The notes beneath the pieces were generated by a model. The model was not told the origin of the DNA and did not search any database. It saw nothing but the letters and a program-made list of their open reading frames with translations. A stretch of DNA of 64,000 bases from Halosegnis rubeus. Lineage in GTDB: Archaea > Halobacteriota > Halobacteria > Halobacteriales > Haloarculaceae. The translations under genes and the position numbers were made by a program. Positions 34,007 through 43,702 of the stretch are shown here, one piece after another. How positions within the stretch are numbered: the stretch's first letter is position 1; every line of letters starts with the position of its first letter. Location: assembly GCF_009184545.1 (NCBI RefSeq), contig NZ_QJOW01000003.1, positions 263,481 through 327,480 on the forward strand, read 5' to 3'.

Positions 34007-34505
34007 GTGACGCCCGTTCGGGAGATACACCGCCGAACGCTACTCGCTACCAGTGGCGCTGTTCTCACGACGCTGTCGCTCGCTGGCTGTGCGAGTGACG
34101 ACACCGACGACCCGGCGTTCACCGAGGGGGACCCACGAGGTTCCGACGCCCGAGGACGCGGCCCGCGTCCGCGTGTCCCTCTCGTTGTGGAGCGAGTCGG
34201 AGTCGTTCAATCTGCTTCGCCACGCCGTTGCGCGACTCGGCCCGGAGCCACCGGAGACGAAACAGGCGTTTCCGGACGCGGGACAGAACACTTCCGCCCT
34301 GCCTGATGGGCCGTACGACGGCCTTCGGGAGCCGCTGCACCTCGCCGAGGGGTGGCGCGAGTACAGCTTCGAGTGGAACGTTCCGGCAGACGTAGCCCAA
34401 TTGTTCGTCTCTGCGGGCGTGAGCGTCGTCTGGGAGACGGACGCGACCCACTTCGTCGACGATGTGCGCGTCGAGTTCACCTCACGGTGGCGGCGTCACG
34501 CGTAG
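34007..34505 (+). pseudogene. Frameshifted lipoprotein gene
   Basis: From the GTG at 34007 the frame gives a lipoprotein signal (RRTLLATSGAVLTTLSLAGC) and an acidic start (DDTDDPAFTEGD), then loses sense. From about 34130 the next frame carries a coherent body: TPEDAARVRVSLSLWSESES, PFD-like GPYDGLREPLHLAEGWREYS and VVWETDATHFVDDVRVEF to the stop at 34503. The two join across a run of five G at 34126-34130; removing one base gives a single 165-residue lipoprotein. Either a true pseudogene, a phase-variable tract or a sequencing error. Function not recognised. Confidence 0.7.
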
Positions 34506-34545
34506 ATGCCCTCGGCGCTCGGCGGCAAAAGACGCGTCGCGCGGC

Positions 34546-35001
34546 TCAGTTGTCGCCGTACTCGCGGCGGTAGCTCTTGAACTCCGTGCGGTGTGCTTCC
34601 TCGTCGGCGAGAATCTCGACCGCGAGGTCCTCGCTGACGGGGTCGTCTGCGGCTTCTGCGGCCTTGATGAGCGACCGATACGTCTGGATGGCGTCGTCTT
34701 CCGCCTTGATGACGCCGTCGATGACGGAGACCACGTCAGCCGGGTCCTCCGGCGGCTGGAGGCTATCCTGTCGGGCGACGAACTCACCGCTCGCCGGCGG
34801 GCGCGCGTCCAGCTGCTTGAGCCGTTCGCCGATCATCTGAGCGTGTTGAATCTCCTCTTGGGTCGCGTCCTGTCGCAGCCCCTCCTTCACCTCCTGTGCG
34901 CGGACACCGTCGAGGACGATGCTGTTCGTGAGATAGTTCATGATCGTCTCCATCTCGTCGCTGTACGCCTTTTGGAGTAGCTGGATTACTTCGTCTGACA
35001 T
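34546..35001 (-). CDS. Ferritin-like domain protein
   Basis: 151 residues, four-helix bundle. Iron-type ligands are placed as in rubrerythrin/bacterioferritin relatives: E in YSDEMETIMNYL (helix 1), E..H in ATQEEIQHAQMIGERL (helix 2), E in VIKAEDDAIQTYRSL (helix 3) and E..H in LADEEAHRTEFKSY (helix 4). No rubredoxin domain. Probably oxidises or stores iron or scavenges peroxide; whether it forms a Dps-like shell cannot be told. Monocistronic, opposite to its neighbours. Confidence 0.85.
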   Translation of the reverse strand: MSDEVIQLLQKAYSDEMETIMNYLTNSIVLDGVRAQEVKEGLRQDATQEEIQHAQMIGERLKQLDARPPASGEFVARQDSLQPPEDPADVVSVIDGVIKAEDDAIQTYRSLIKAAEAADDPVSEDLAVEILADEEAHRTEFKSYRREYGDN

Positions 35002-35124
35002 AATTTTCGAGCGTCGGCGCGTGCCGACTGACAGTGAAACTTATCGCGCGGCCGGCAGATAACCCTACCGCCGCCCCGCCCCGACGGAAAAGGGTTTACC
35101 GTGTCGGTAATCTAGGTCACGCAA

Positions 35125-36516
35125 ATGGTACTTGACGACTTGGGGAGTTCACTCCGCGGCAGCTTAGACCAGCTGCGCGGCAAATCCCGCCTCGACGAGG
35201 AGGACGTCGAGGACATCGTGAAGGAGATACAGCGGTCGCTCCTCCAGGCCGACGTGTCGGTCGACCTCGTGATGGACCTCTCGGAGGATATCCGCCAGCG
35301 CGCACTCGACGAGGAGCCGCCCGGCGGCACCTCCGCGCGCGACCACGTCCTCCGTATTGTCTACGAGGAGTTAGTCGACCTCGTCGGTGAGTCGACGGAC
35401 CTCCCGCTCGAAGACCAGACCATCATGCTCGCCGGTCTCCAGGGGTCGGGGAAGACGACCACCGCCGCCAAGATGGCGTGGTGGTTCTCGAAGAAGGGGC
35501 TTCGCCCGGGCGTCATCCAGACGGACACGTTCCGTCCCGGCGCGTACGACCAGGCGAAACAGATGGCCGAGCGAGCCGAGGTAGAGTTCTACGGCGAGCC
35601 GGACAACGACAATCCCGTCGAAATCGCCGAACACGGGATGGAAGAGCTGTCGGACGTGGACGTGCTCATCGTCGACACCGCTGGTCGCCATGCCCTCGAA
35701 GAGACGCTCATCGACGAACTCGAACAGATCGAGTCGGTCGTCGAGCCGGACCGGAATCTGCTCGTGCTCGATGCCGCAATCGGACAGGGCGCGAAAGAGC
35801 AGGCCGACCGCTTCGACGACGCAGTCGGCATCGACGGCGTGACCATCACCAAACTCGACGGGACTGCGAAGGGTGGTGGTGCTCTCGCGGCCGTCGACCG
35901 CACGGACTCCTCGATTGCGTTCCTCGGGACCGGCGAGGAGGTGCAGGACATCGAGCGGTTCGAGCCGGACGGGTTCATTTCGCGGCTGCTCGGGATGGGC
36001 GATCTCAAACAGCTCACCGAGCGCGTCGAGCGCGCGATGGAGGAGACTGGCCAGGACGAGGACGACTGGGACCCCGAGTCGATGATGGACGGGGAGTTCA
36101 CCCTCCACGACATGCGCAAGCAGATGGAGGCGATGAACAACATGGGACCGCTCTCGCAGGTGATGGACATGATTCCGGGACTCGGCGGCGGGCTGAAAGA
36201 CCAGCTTCCCGACGACGCCATGGACGTGACCCAAGAGCGGATGCGCGATTTCGAGGTCATCATGGACTCGATGACCGACGACGAACTCCAGAACCCCCGC
36301 TCCATCTCGAAGTCACAGATCGAGCGTATCGCCCGCGGCTCCGGCAAAGAGGAAGAGCAGATTCGGGAACTGCTCGAACAGCACAAGATGATGGACCGGA
36401 TGATGGACCAGTTTTCCGGCATGGGCGACGGCGACATGCAGCGCATGATGAAACAGATGGGCGGTGGCGGCGGTGGCGGCGGCGGTCTCGGCGGCATGGG
36501 TCCCTTCGGCGACTGA
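35125..36516 (+). CDS. srp54: Signal recognition particle 54 kDa protein
   Basis: 463 residues. N domain, then GTPase: G1 [23 protein letters not shown]3 VDTAGRH, G4 [11 protein letters not shown]. The C-terminal M domain is rich in Met ([21 protein letters not shown]), forms the signal-peptide groove and binds 7S RNA, and ends in a Gly-rich tail. Works with FtsY, encoded upstream. The 7S RNA gene is not in this window. Confidence 0.97.
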   Translation: MVLDDLGSSLRGSLDQLRGKSRLDEEDVEDIVKEIQRSLLQADVSVDLVMDLSEDIRQRALDEEPPGGTSARDHVLRIVYEELVDLVGESTDLPLEDQTIMLAGLQGSGKTTTAAKMAWWFSKKGLRPGVIQTDTFRPGAYDQAKQMAERAEVEFYGEPDNDNPVEIAEHGMEELSDVDVLIVDTAGRHALEETLIDELEQIESVVEPDRNLLVLDAAIGQGAKEQADRFDDAVGIDGVTITKLDGTAKGGGALAAVDRTDSSIAFLGTGEEVQDIERFEPDGFISRLLGMGDLKQLTERVERAMEETGQDEDDWDPESMMDGEFTLHDMRKQMEAMNNMGPLSQVMDMIPGLGGGLKDQLPDDAMDVTQERMRDFEVIMDSMTDDELQNPRSISKSQIERIARGSGKEEEQIRELLEQHKMMDRMMDQFSGMGDGDMQRMMKQMGGGGGGGGGLGGMGPFGD

Positions 36517-36577
36517 ACTCCGATTTTCTAACTCGTTTGCCGTTCGCTCGCCTCGACCGTTCTCTTGTTGTGAGCAG

Positions 36578-36757
36578 CTTGTAATCCCCGGACGTGGCGG
36601 GGTCTCGCCGGCGGGTACACCGCCGGCTGCCCGGGAGCGCGTCGCTTTCCCACTGTCTCCGTGACGTATCGGTCGCTCGCTGCGCTCGTTCCGGATAGTG
36701 GTCACGGAGCCGACCACGCGAGCGTGCAGTGCTGTCTCCGGAGCCGAGCAACGACAG
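36578..36757 (+). repeat. Dispersed intergenic repeat, copy B
   Basis: Lies in the 286-base gap between srp54 and the next gene. Shared with copy A: 36578-36605 (23/28), 36659-36680 (19/22) and 36730-36757 (25/28), in the same order and strand. It lacks the 30-base block of copies A and C but has its own perfect hairpin GCCGGCGG-gtaca-CCGCCGGC (36607-36627). No coding potential. Confidence 0.6.
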
Positions 36758-36802
36758 TTACACCACCCAAACCGATTAGCGAGCAGCGAGCGAACACGAA
36801 TC

Positions 36803-37204
36803 ATGAACACTGCTCCGGTCCGTGAACATCTCCTCGGCGAGCGCCGCGAGTGGGTCCAGACCGCCATCGACTGCGCCGACGCGGTCGCGAGCGGCTGGGG
36901 CGGCGCGACGACGACCGACAGTGAGACCGTCGTGTCGCCGTATCGGACGACGCTCGACCGGGCGGGCGTACTCGCCAACGCGCCGGCGGTCTTACGCGAG
37001 TGTGTCGAAGCCGCGGGCGAACGGCTATCCGCCAACCCCGTCGCCGCTCCGCCGTACGTCGTCGTGACGAGCGAGGGACTGCTGCTCCGGGCGACGCTCG
37101 ACGAGCGACTGCTCGTCCGCGTGCGGGTGTTCGGACTCGCGGACGGGACCTACGAGCGGGTGAACGAGTCTCCGGCCGAGACCGTGGCCGTCGAACTCGC
37201 CTAG
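36803..37204 (+). CDS. Conserved hypothetical protein
   Basis: 133 residues from the ATG at 36803. An N-terminal helical part (REWVQTAIDCADAVASGWGG) is followed by a beta-rich half (PPYVVVTSEGLLLRATLDER, LLVRVRVFGLADGTYERV). No signal, membrane span or metal motif. Family not recognised. Its stop overlaps the end of the SDR gene on the other strand by 4 bases. Confidence 0.65.
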   Translation: MNTAPVREHLLGERREWVQTAIDCADAVASGWGGATTTDSETVVSPYRTTLDRAGVLANAPAVLRECVEAAGERLSANPVAAPPYVVVTSEGLLLRATLDERLLVRVRVFGLADGTYERVNESPAETVAVELA

Positions 37205-37959
37205 AAGAAGGTCAGCTTCTCGCGGTCGTACAAGTCGAGTTCGCTCACCATTGACGGGGACTGGGTGGCGACGAACCGGACGGCCTCGGCGACCTCCGTC
37301 GGCTCGACCGCCTCGCCCGGCTCGAACTGCTCTTCGAACGGCGCGGCGTCGAACGCGTCGTCGTCAGTTTCGACGGCGAACTCCGTCCGAACGGCGGCGG
37401 GGTTGATAACGGTCACCGCCATGTCGCCGCCGACCTGCGCGGAGACGGATTTCGCGAAGCCGCGCGTCCACCACTTCGTCGCGGCGTACACCGGATTGAA
37501 CGGCCGCGGATACTGGCCGGCGAAGCTCCCGATGAAGACGAGGGTCCCCGCCGACTCCCGGAGATGCGGAAGCGCGGCGCGGGTCGCGAAGAACATCCCG
37601 TCGCAGTTGACGCGCATCATCGTGTGGTAGTCCTCGCTCGAAAGCGATTCCACGTCGCTGCCCGCCGCGAGCCCGGCGTTGTTGACGAGGATGTCGAGTG
37701 AACCGAACCGCTCGACCGCCGTCTCGATGAGCGTCTCCACCTGCCCTTCGTCGGTCACGTCCGTCGGGACCACGGCAGCAGTCACGTCGTGGTCCGACTC
37801 GATATCGGTCGCGAGCGCGTCGAGTCGGTCCTCGCGGCGCGCGGCGAGGACGACGTTCGCACCCCCGTCAGCGAGTTCGCGTGCGGTCTCGGCACCGATT
37901 CCCGAGCTCGCGCCGGTCACGATTGCCGTCTTCCCGTCGATCGATTGGCCAATCTCCAT
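37201..37959 (-). CDS. SDR family NAD(P)-dependent oxidoreductase
   Basis: 252 residues, classical short-chain dehydrogenase. Cofactor motif TGASSGIGAETA (TGxxxGxG) near the N-terminus, with AARRED afterwards favouring NADP; NNAG at about residue 90; catalytic Ser in VFIGSFAGQ, then Y-x-x-x-K in VYAATKWWT. The substrate is unknown. Contains the Val-Ile-Asn-Pro-Ala-Ala segment typical of the family after the active site. Confidence 0.88.
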   Translation of the reverse strand: MEIGQSIDGKTAIVTGASSGIGAETARELADGGANVVLAARREDRLDALATDIESDHDVTAAVVPTDVTDEGQVETLIETAVERFGSLDILVNNAGLAAGSDVESLSSEDYHTMMRVNCDGMFFATRAALPHLRESAGTLVFIGSFAGQYPRPFNPVYAATKWWTRGFAKSVSAQVGGDMAVTVINPAAVRTEFAVETDDDAFDAAPFEEQFEPGEAVEPTEVAEAVRFVATQSPSMVSELDLYDREKLTFF

Positions 37960-37996
37960 GGCCGTGGCTCACGGCGGAGCTACGTCGCTCTTTCGG

Positions 37997-38449
37997 CTAC
38001 AGCGAATCGATGTCGGCGAGGAGTTCGTCGGCGTGGTCCTCGGGGTCGACGCCCTCGTACGCGAGGACGACCGTGCCGTCGCGGACGACGTACGTGTTCC
38101 GGAACGTTCTCTTGACGGTGTCGCCGAAGACGTTCTTCTCGCCGTAGGAGTCGTACGCGCTCGCCACCGCGCCGTCGGGGTCCGAGAGCAACTCGACGGT
38201 CAGCGAGTGCTCCGCACGGAAGGCCGCGAGGTCCTCGACCGGGTTATCGCTGACACCGAACACGTCGATACCGCGCGACTCGTACTCGTTCCACGCGTCA
38301 CGGAAAGAGCAGGCCTCGGTCGTACAGCCGGGCGTGTCTGCCCGCGGATAGAAGTAGACGACCACCGTCCCCTCAGTGGGGAGCGCGACCGACTCGCCCG
38401 CGTGATTGTCGAGTGCAAAGGCTGGTGCGTCGTCGCCGGGTTCGAGCAT
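37997..38449 (-). CDS. Thioredoxin-dependent peroxiredoxin (BCP/PrxQ type)
   Basis: 150 residues from the ATG at 38449. Reduces hydrogen peroxide and alkyl hydroperoxides. The peroxidatic Cys lies in the P-x-x-x-T-x-x-C region, RADTPGCTTEACSFRD (about residue 42), with the resolving Cys five residues later as in atypical 2-Cys PrxQ. Starts MLEPGDDAPAFALDNHAG. A second BCP-type gene lies at 43253-43696. Confidence 0.93.
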   Translation of the reverse strand: MLEPGDDAPAFALDNHAGESVALPTEGTVVVYFYPRADTPGCTTEACSFRDAWNEYESRGIDVFGVSDNPVEDLAAFRAEHSLTVELLSDPDGAVASAYDSYGEKNVFGDTVKRTFRNTYVVRDGTVVLAYEGVDPEDHADELLADIDSL

Positions 38450-38527
38450 ACTGGAGTGTCGGGTGTCGCCCCGAAGAACACTCTGGGTTCGGATACGCTT
38501 TTGCCGGCGAGCCGACACGGAAGAGGT

Positions 38528-38941
38528 ATGAAGCGGTCCACCGCGGTCGGCGTCGCGCTCGCAGTCCTGCTCGCAGCGGTAGGGACCGCCGCGCTCGTCA
38601 CCTACACCGCGGACGACTACCTCGACGGCCGGGAGCTGTCCGTCGAGCTGAACGCCACCGACACGGGGGAGCTGGTGACCGTCGGCCACGAGGGCGGTGA
38701 CACCCTCGACGCGACCAACACCGGCGCGCTCCGGATTACCGTCACGAACACGACCGGCGACACCGACGCCGTCGTCGCCAGCCGCCGTATCGCGACGACG
38801 GACCCGACGTTCCCCTTCGCCGCAAGCAACACGACTAGCATCCACGCGCCGGACGCCGAGTCCGGAATGCGCGTGACAGTCGTCTGGGTCGCGCCGACCA
38901 ACAGCGGCGGCGAACAGACCTTCCTCGAGACGGCGCTTTGA
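38528..38941 (+). CDS. Single-span exported protein with pilin-like C-terminal domain
   Basis: 137 residues. A short basic start (MKRSTAVG) and one hydrophobic segment (VALAVLLAAVGTAALVTY) anchor a Thr/Asp-rich beta domain outside the cell, with GHEGGDTLDATNTGALRITV and closing VTVVWVAPTNSGGEQTF. The C-terminal pattern resembles haloarchaeal pilin-type proteins, but the start lacks the class III signal K/R-G followed by QxSxE. Adhesion or surface role is a guess. The remnant at 4394-4705 ends with a similar motif. Confidence 0.65.
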   Translation: MKRSTAVGVALAVLLAAVGTAALVTYTADDYLDGRELSVELNATDTGELVTVGHEGGDTLDATNTGALRITVTNTTGDTDAVVASRRIATTDPTFPFAASNTTSIHAPDAESGMRVTVVWVAPTNSGGEQTFLETAL

Positions 38942-38983
38942 GTTTCCAGCGGTAGCAACACCTTTGCGCCCGGCTTCGGTTGT

Positions 38984-39754
38984 ATGCGTATGCGACACGA
39001 CGAACAAACAGTGTTCATCACGGGTGCGGGACAGGGTATCGGCGAAGCGGCGGCAAAGCGATTCGCGAACGAGGGGGCCTTCGTCGTCGTCACGGACGTG
39101 AACGACGAGACCGGCGAGGCGACCGCCGCCGACATCAACGACGAGACGCCCGGCGAGGCGACCTTCACGAGCCTCGACGTGACGAACCGCGAGGGGTTCG
39201 AGGCCGCCATCGACACGACCGCAGAGGAGTACGGTCTCGACGTGGTCGTCAACAACGCGGGCGTCGGCCACCCCCCCTCGAACGTCGAGGACACCGACCA
39301 GTCGACCTTCGATTTCGTCTTCGACGTGAACGTCCGCGGCGTCTGGAACGGCTGTCACGCCGCGCTCCCTCACCTGAAAGAACAGGGCTCTGGCAACATC
39401 GTCAACATCGGCTCGCTCGCCTCCTACTACGGGCTGCCGAAACAGAGCGTCTACTCGCTCACGAAGGGCGCGGTGTTGAACTTCACGCGCGCCGTCGCCG
39501 CCGAGGCCGGTCGGTCGGGCGTCCGGTGTAACGCCGTCTGTCCCGCCTTCACTAACACGGAACTAGGTAACCACTTCTTCGAGACCCGCGACGACCCCGA
39601 GAAGGCCAAGAAGCTGATGCTCCAGCGGTACCCGCTCGGGCGACTCGGCGAACCCGAAGAGATTGCCGACGCCATCTCTTTCCTCGCCAGCGACGAGGCC
39701 TCCTACATCACCGGCGAGGGGCTGCGCGTTGACGGCGGCTTCTCCACATCGTAA
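38984..39754 (+). CDS. SDR family oxidoreductase
   Basis: 256 residues (254 if the ATG at 38990 is used). Cofactor loop TGAGQGIGEAAAKRF; Asp after strand 2 (VVVTDVND) favours NAD; NNAGVG; catalytic SLASYYGLPKQSVYSLTKGAV (Ser, Tyr, Lys). The C-terminus ASYITGEGLRVDGG is the 3-oxoacyl-reductase-like ending. Substrate unknown. Directly upstream of mutS (48-base gap) without functional connection. Confidence 0.88.
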   Translation: MRMRHDEQTVFITGAGQGIGEAAAKRFANEGAFVVVTDVNDETGEATAADINDETPGEATFTSLDVTNREGFEAAIDTTAEEYGLDVVVNNAGVGHPPSNVEDTDQSTFDFVFDVNVRGVWNGCHAALPHLKEQGSGNIVNIGSLASYYGLPKQSVYSLTKGAVLNFTRAVAAEAGRSGVRCNAVCPAFTNTELGNHFFETRDDPEKAKKLMLQRYPLGRLGEPEEIADAISFLASDEASYITGEGLRVDGGFSTS

Positions 39755-39802
39755 CCAGTCACATATCCACAGTTTCATACCTTCCACCCCGTCAGCACAG
39801 GT

Positions 39803-42442
39803 ATGACTGCGGAGGGAATCGTCGGCGAGTATCTCGACTTGCGCCGCGAGGCCGACGCCGACGTGTTGGCGATGCAGATGGGCGACTTCTACGAGTTCTT
39901 CGGCGAGGACGCCGAGTTCGTCGGCGAGGAACTCGACCTGAAGGTGTCTGAACGCTCCTCGGGCGGGGAGTCGTACGCGATGGCCGGCGTCCCGGTTGAC
40001 GACCTGACGCCGTATCTGACGGCGCTCGTCGAGCGGGGCTACCGGGTCGCCGTCGCCGATCAACACGAAATCGAGGGCGGCCACGAGCGCCGCATCGACC
40101 GCGTCGTCACGCCCGGCACGCTCGTCGACCCGACGGGCGACGACGCACAGTACCTCGCGACGGTCGTGCGCGGCGACGACGGCCTCGGACTCGCTTTCCT
40201 CGACATCACGACCGGGCGCTTCCACGTCACTGCCACCGAGGGCGAGGACAGCGAGTCGCGCGCCCTGACCGAGCTGTACCGGTTCGCGCCGACGGAGATT
40301 CTCCCCGGGCCAGACCTCCGGGGCGACGACGACGTTCTCGACCGCATCCGCGAGCGGCTGGACGCGACGCTCACGGTGCACGCGACCGACGATTTCGCGC
40401 CCGGCCGAGCGAACCATCGACTGCGCGACCAGTTCGGCGACGCCGCCGACGCCATCGGACTCGACGGCGAGGCGGCCACGCAGGCGGCCGGCGCGGCGCT
40501 CGCGTACGTCGACGAGACAGGGACCGGCGTGCTCGCGTCGGTCACGCGACTCCGGACCTACACGCCCGACGACCACGTCACCCTCGACGCGACGACACAG
40601 CGCAACCTCGAACTCACGGAGCCGATGACCGAGCGGGGCGTCTCGCTGTTCGACACCCTCGACCACACCGAGACGAGCGCCGGCGGTCGCCTGCTGAAAG
40701 AGTGGCTCGGGCGGCCGATTCGCCGCCGGGGAGAACTCGAGGCCCGCCAGCAGGCTATCGGCGCGCTCGCCGCCGACGCGATGGGTCGAGACCGCCTGCG
40801 CGAGTCGCTGGCGGGCGCGTACGACCTCGAACGGCTGGCGTCCCGTGCCGTGTCCGGAAGTCTCGACGCCCCCGCCATGCTTCGGGTTCGCGACACCCTC
40901 GCGCTCCTCCCCGACCTCGTGGACGCGGTCGAGTCGAGTCCGCGACTGGCCGGTTCGGCCGTCGCCGACGTGCTCGACTCCCTCGACCGCGCGGCGGCCC
41001 GCTCGCTCCACGACGACCTCGCGGAGGCGATTACCGACGACCCGCCGTCCACGCTCACCGAGGGTGGGTTGATTCGTCCCGAATACGACGAGGAGCTGGC
41101 CGCGCTCGTCGAGCGCCACGAGACAGCCCTCGACTGGCTGGACTCGCTGGCCGCGCGCGAGCGCAAAGAACACGGGCTTGCACACGTCAGCGTCGGCCGC
41201 AACAAGACCGACGGCTACTACATTCAGGTCGGGAAATCGAGCGCCGACGACGTGCCCGACCACTACGAACCGGTGAAGACGCTGAAGAACTCACAGCGGT
41301 TCACCACGCCGGAGCTCCGCGAGACTGAACGCGACGTAGTGCAGTTGGAAGAACAGCGGGGCGAACTGGAGTACGAACTGTTCCGGGAGCTTCGCGAGCA
41401 GGTGGCCGCCGCCGCGCCGCTGTGTCAGGGGGTCGGCGAGACGTTGGCCGAACTCGACGTGTACGCCGCCCTCGCGACCCACGCCGCCGGCAACGACTGG
41501 GCCCGTCCCGAACTCACCGACGAGGACGTGCTCGCGGTCGAGGCGGGCCGCCATCCCGTCGTCGAGCAGTCAGTCGAGTTCGTCCCAAACGACCTCCACT
41601 TCGACCGCGACCGCCGGTTCCTGCTCGTCACCGGCCCGAACATGAGCGGGAAATCGACGTACATGCGACAGGCCGCGCTCGTCACCCTGCTCGCCCAGAT
41701 CGGCTCGTTCGTCCCGGCCGACGCCGCGACCGTCGGACTCGTCGACGGAGTGTTCACGCGCGTCGGCGCGCTCGATGAACTCGCGCAGGGTCGCTCTACG
41801 TTCATGGTGGAGATGCAGGAGCTCTCGAACATCCTCCACTCCGCGAGCGACGACTCGCTGGTCATCCTCGACGAAGTGGGGCGGGGGACGGCTACCTACG
41901 ACGGTATCTCCATCGCGTGGGCCGCGATGGAGTATCTCTCCTCGGCACAGCCGAACTCGCCGTCTCCGAAGGTGCTCTTTGCGACCCACTACCACGAACT
42001 CACGCGCCTGGCAGACCACATCGCCGGCGTGGAGAACGTTCACGTTGCGGCCGACGGGGAGGGCGACGACGTGACCTTCCTCCGGACGGTCGAACCGGGC
42101 GCGACCGACCGCTCGTACGGCATCCACGTCGCCAGCCTCGCCGGCGTTCCCGGACCGGTCGTGGACCGCGCCCGCGAGGTACTCGACCGCCTCCGCGAGG
42201 ACAAGGCCATCGACGTACGCGGACGGGCCGCAGACGGGACGAGCGAGACCACGCAGGTCACTTTCGACCTCTCCTCCGGACAGTTCGAGGCCGGAGACGA
42301 GGACGGCGAGGCCCCGGCGCAGGCTCTCGACCCCGACGCCGAGGCTGTCCTCGATGCCCTGCGGGAGGTGGACGTAACCGAGACCTCGCCGGTGGAACTG
42401 CTCGGGCAGGTCCAGGAGTGGCAGTCGCGATTAGAGGAGTAG
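39803..42442 (+). CDS. mutS: DNA mismatch repair protein MutS
   Basis: 879 residues, MutS1 type. The mismatch-binding phenylalanine motif is at the N-terminus, QMGDFYEFFGEDA (F-x-E), and the ATPase domain has Walker A GPNMSGKST, Walker B VILDEVGRGTATYDG and FATHYHEL. C-terminal dimerisation domain present. Works with MutL at 49988-51928. A MutS1/MutL system in archaea is largely limited to haloarchaea and a few groups and is considered bacterial in origin. Confidence 0.97.
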   Translation: MTAEGIVGEYLDLRREADADVLAMQMGDFYEFFGEDAEFVGEELDLKVSERSSGGESYAMAGVPVDDLTPYLTALVERGYRVAVADQHEIEGGHERRIDRVVTPGTLVDPTGDDAQYLATVVRGDDGLGLAFLDITTGRFHVTATEGEDSESRALTELYRFAPTEILPGPDLRGDDDVLDRIRERLDATLTVHATDDFAPGRANHRLRDQFGDAADAIGLDGEAATQAAGAALAYVDETGTGVLASVTRLRTYTPDDHVTLDATTQRNLELTEPMTERGVSLFDTLDHTETSAGGRLLKEWLGRPIRRRGELEARQQAIGALAADAMGRDRLRESLAGAYDLERLASRAVSGSLDAPAMLRVRDTLALLPDLVDAVESSPRLAGSAVADVLDSLDRAAARSLHDDLAEAITDDPPSTLTEGGLIRPEYDEELAALVERHETALDWLDSLAARERKEHGLAHVSVGRNKTDGYYIQVGKSSADDVPDHYEPVKTLKNSQRFTTPELRETERDVVQLEEQRGELEYELFRELREQVAAAAPLCQGVGETLAELDVYAALATHAAGNDWARPELTDEDVLAVEAGRHPVVEQSVEFVPNDLHFDRDRRFLLVTGPNMSGKSTYMRQAALVTLLAQIGSFVPADAATVGLVDGVFTRVGALDELAQGRSTFMVEMQELSNILHSASDDSLVILDEVGRGTATYDGISIAWAAMEYLSSAQPNSPSPKVLFATHYHELTRLADHIAGVENVHVAADGEGDDVTFLRTVEPGATDRSYGIHVASLAGVPGPVVDRAREVLDRLREDKAIDVRGRAADGTSETTQVTFDLSSGQFEAGDEDGEAPAQALDPDAEAVLDALREVDVTETSPVELLGQVQEWQSRLEE

Positions 42443-42498
42443 CGGGGTTCCTCTCCGGTTGCGACAGTCGCTTTGTGCGTGTCACCGTGCTGTCGGGT

Positions 42499-43251
42499 GT
42501 GTCTGACACAGCTACACTCGATGGAGCGGTCGCCCTCGTGACTGGCGCGTCCTCCGGAATCGGCGAGGCGACGGCGGAACTCCTCGCTGAGGCGGGGGCG
42601 AGCGTCGCCGTCGCCGCCCGGCGTGAGGCTGAACTCGAAGCCCTCGCCGAGCGCATCGAGGCCGACGGCGGCGACGTGCTCGTCGTCCCGACGGACGTGA
42701 CCGACCGAGAGCAGGTCCAGGCGATGGTCGACGAGACGGTCGAGACGTTCGGTCGACTCGACATCCTCGTCAACAACGCCGGCGTCATGCTGCTCGAAGC
42801 GGCCCAGACCGCCGACCTCGACGACTGGCACCAGATGGTCGAGGTGAATCTGCTCGGGCTGATGACCGCCACCCACGCCGCCCTCTCCGTGATGGAAGAC
42901 CAGCAGTCGGGCCACATCGTCAACATCTCGTCGGTCGCGGGCCGGAGCGCGTCCGCGACCGCGGGCGGCTACAACGCCACGAAGTTCGGCGTCAACGGCT
43001 TCACCGAGGGGTTACGCCAGGACCTCACCGACGACGGGATCCGTACCACTATCATCGAGCCGGGGCTGGTGGAGACGGAACTCGCAGACCACATCCCGGA
43101 CGAAGAAATCAAGCAGGGCGCGCGGGCGTGGGCCGACTCAATCGAACCGCTCCAGAGCGTCGACATCGCGCGCTCGATTCGGTTCGCGGTCTCCCAGCCA
43201 CAACACGTCAGCATCAACGAGATGCTGATTCGCCCGACCCAACAGGAGTAG
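42499..43251 (+). CDS. SDR family oxidoreductase
   Basis: 250 residues from the GTG at 42499 (VSDTATLDG). Motifs: TGASSGIGEATAELL, AARREAELEAL (NADP-type), NNAGVM, IVNISSVAGRSAS and GGYNATKFGV (catalytic Ser, Tyr, Lys). Similar to clavaldehyde-dehydrogenase-like SDRs; substrate unknown. It converges with the peroxiredoxin, one base apart. Confidence 0.88.
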   Translation: MSDTATLDGAVALVTGASSGIGEATAELLAEAGASVAVAARREAELEALAERIEADGGDVLVVPTDVTDREQVQAMVDETVETFGRLDILVNNAGVMLLEAAQTADLDDWHQMVEVNLLGLMTATHAALSVMEDQQSGHIVNISSVAGRSASATAGGYNATKFGVNGFTEGLRQDLTDDGIRTTIIEPGLVETELADHIPDEEIKQGARAWADSIEPLQSVDIARSIRFAVSQPQHVSINEMLIRPTQQE

Positions 43252-43252
43252 C

Positions 43253-43696
43253 TTACTCGGCGAGCGCGCGCGTCTCGTCCAGCACTTCACGCGCGTGGCC
43301 TGCGGGGTCTGCCATCTCCGGGTCGTACGTCGCGACGACCTCCTCACCGTTGAGCACGAAGGTCAGCCGTTCGGTGTATCCCTCGCTCGTATCGAGACCG
43401 AACGCTTCTGCCACCGTTCCATCCGGGTCGGCGAGCAGTTCGAACTCCAAGCCGTGTTCCTCAGCGAAGTCGGCATGCGACTCCGTATCGTCCATTGAGA
43501 CGCCGTAGACGGTGATTCCCGAGTCGCGATACTCCGGCAGGGCGTCTTGGAACTCGTTGGCTTCGATGGTACACCCGCCGGTGAAGTCTTTCGGATAGAA
43601 GTAGACGACCGTCGGCTCCTCGAAGGCGGGCGCCACGTCCTCGCCGTGTTGGTTCTTCGCACGAATCTCCGGTGCCGCGTCGCCGACTGTGAGCAT
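43253..43696 (-). CDS. Peroxiredoxin (BCP type) with FTGGCT active site
   Basis: 147 residues from the ATG at 43696, which has a TATATA box (43719-43724) about 26 bases upstream. The active-site region reads YPKDFTGGCTIEANEF: the usual Pro before Gly-Cys is Gly here, and the peroxidatic Cys is kept, but the resolving Cys of PrxQ five residues on is Asn. It is therefore a 1-Cys-like variant, unlike the paralogue at 37997-38449. Partner thiol unknown. Confidence 0.88.
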   Translation of the reverse strand: MLTVGDAAPEIRAKNQHGEDVAPAFEEPTVVYFYPKDFTGGCTIEANEFQDALPEYRDSGITVYGVSMDDTESHADFAEEHGLEFELLADPDGTVAEAFGLDTSEGYTERLTFVLNGEEVVATYDPEMADPAGHAREVLDETRALAE

Positions 43697-43702
43697 ACCA
43701 CA

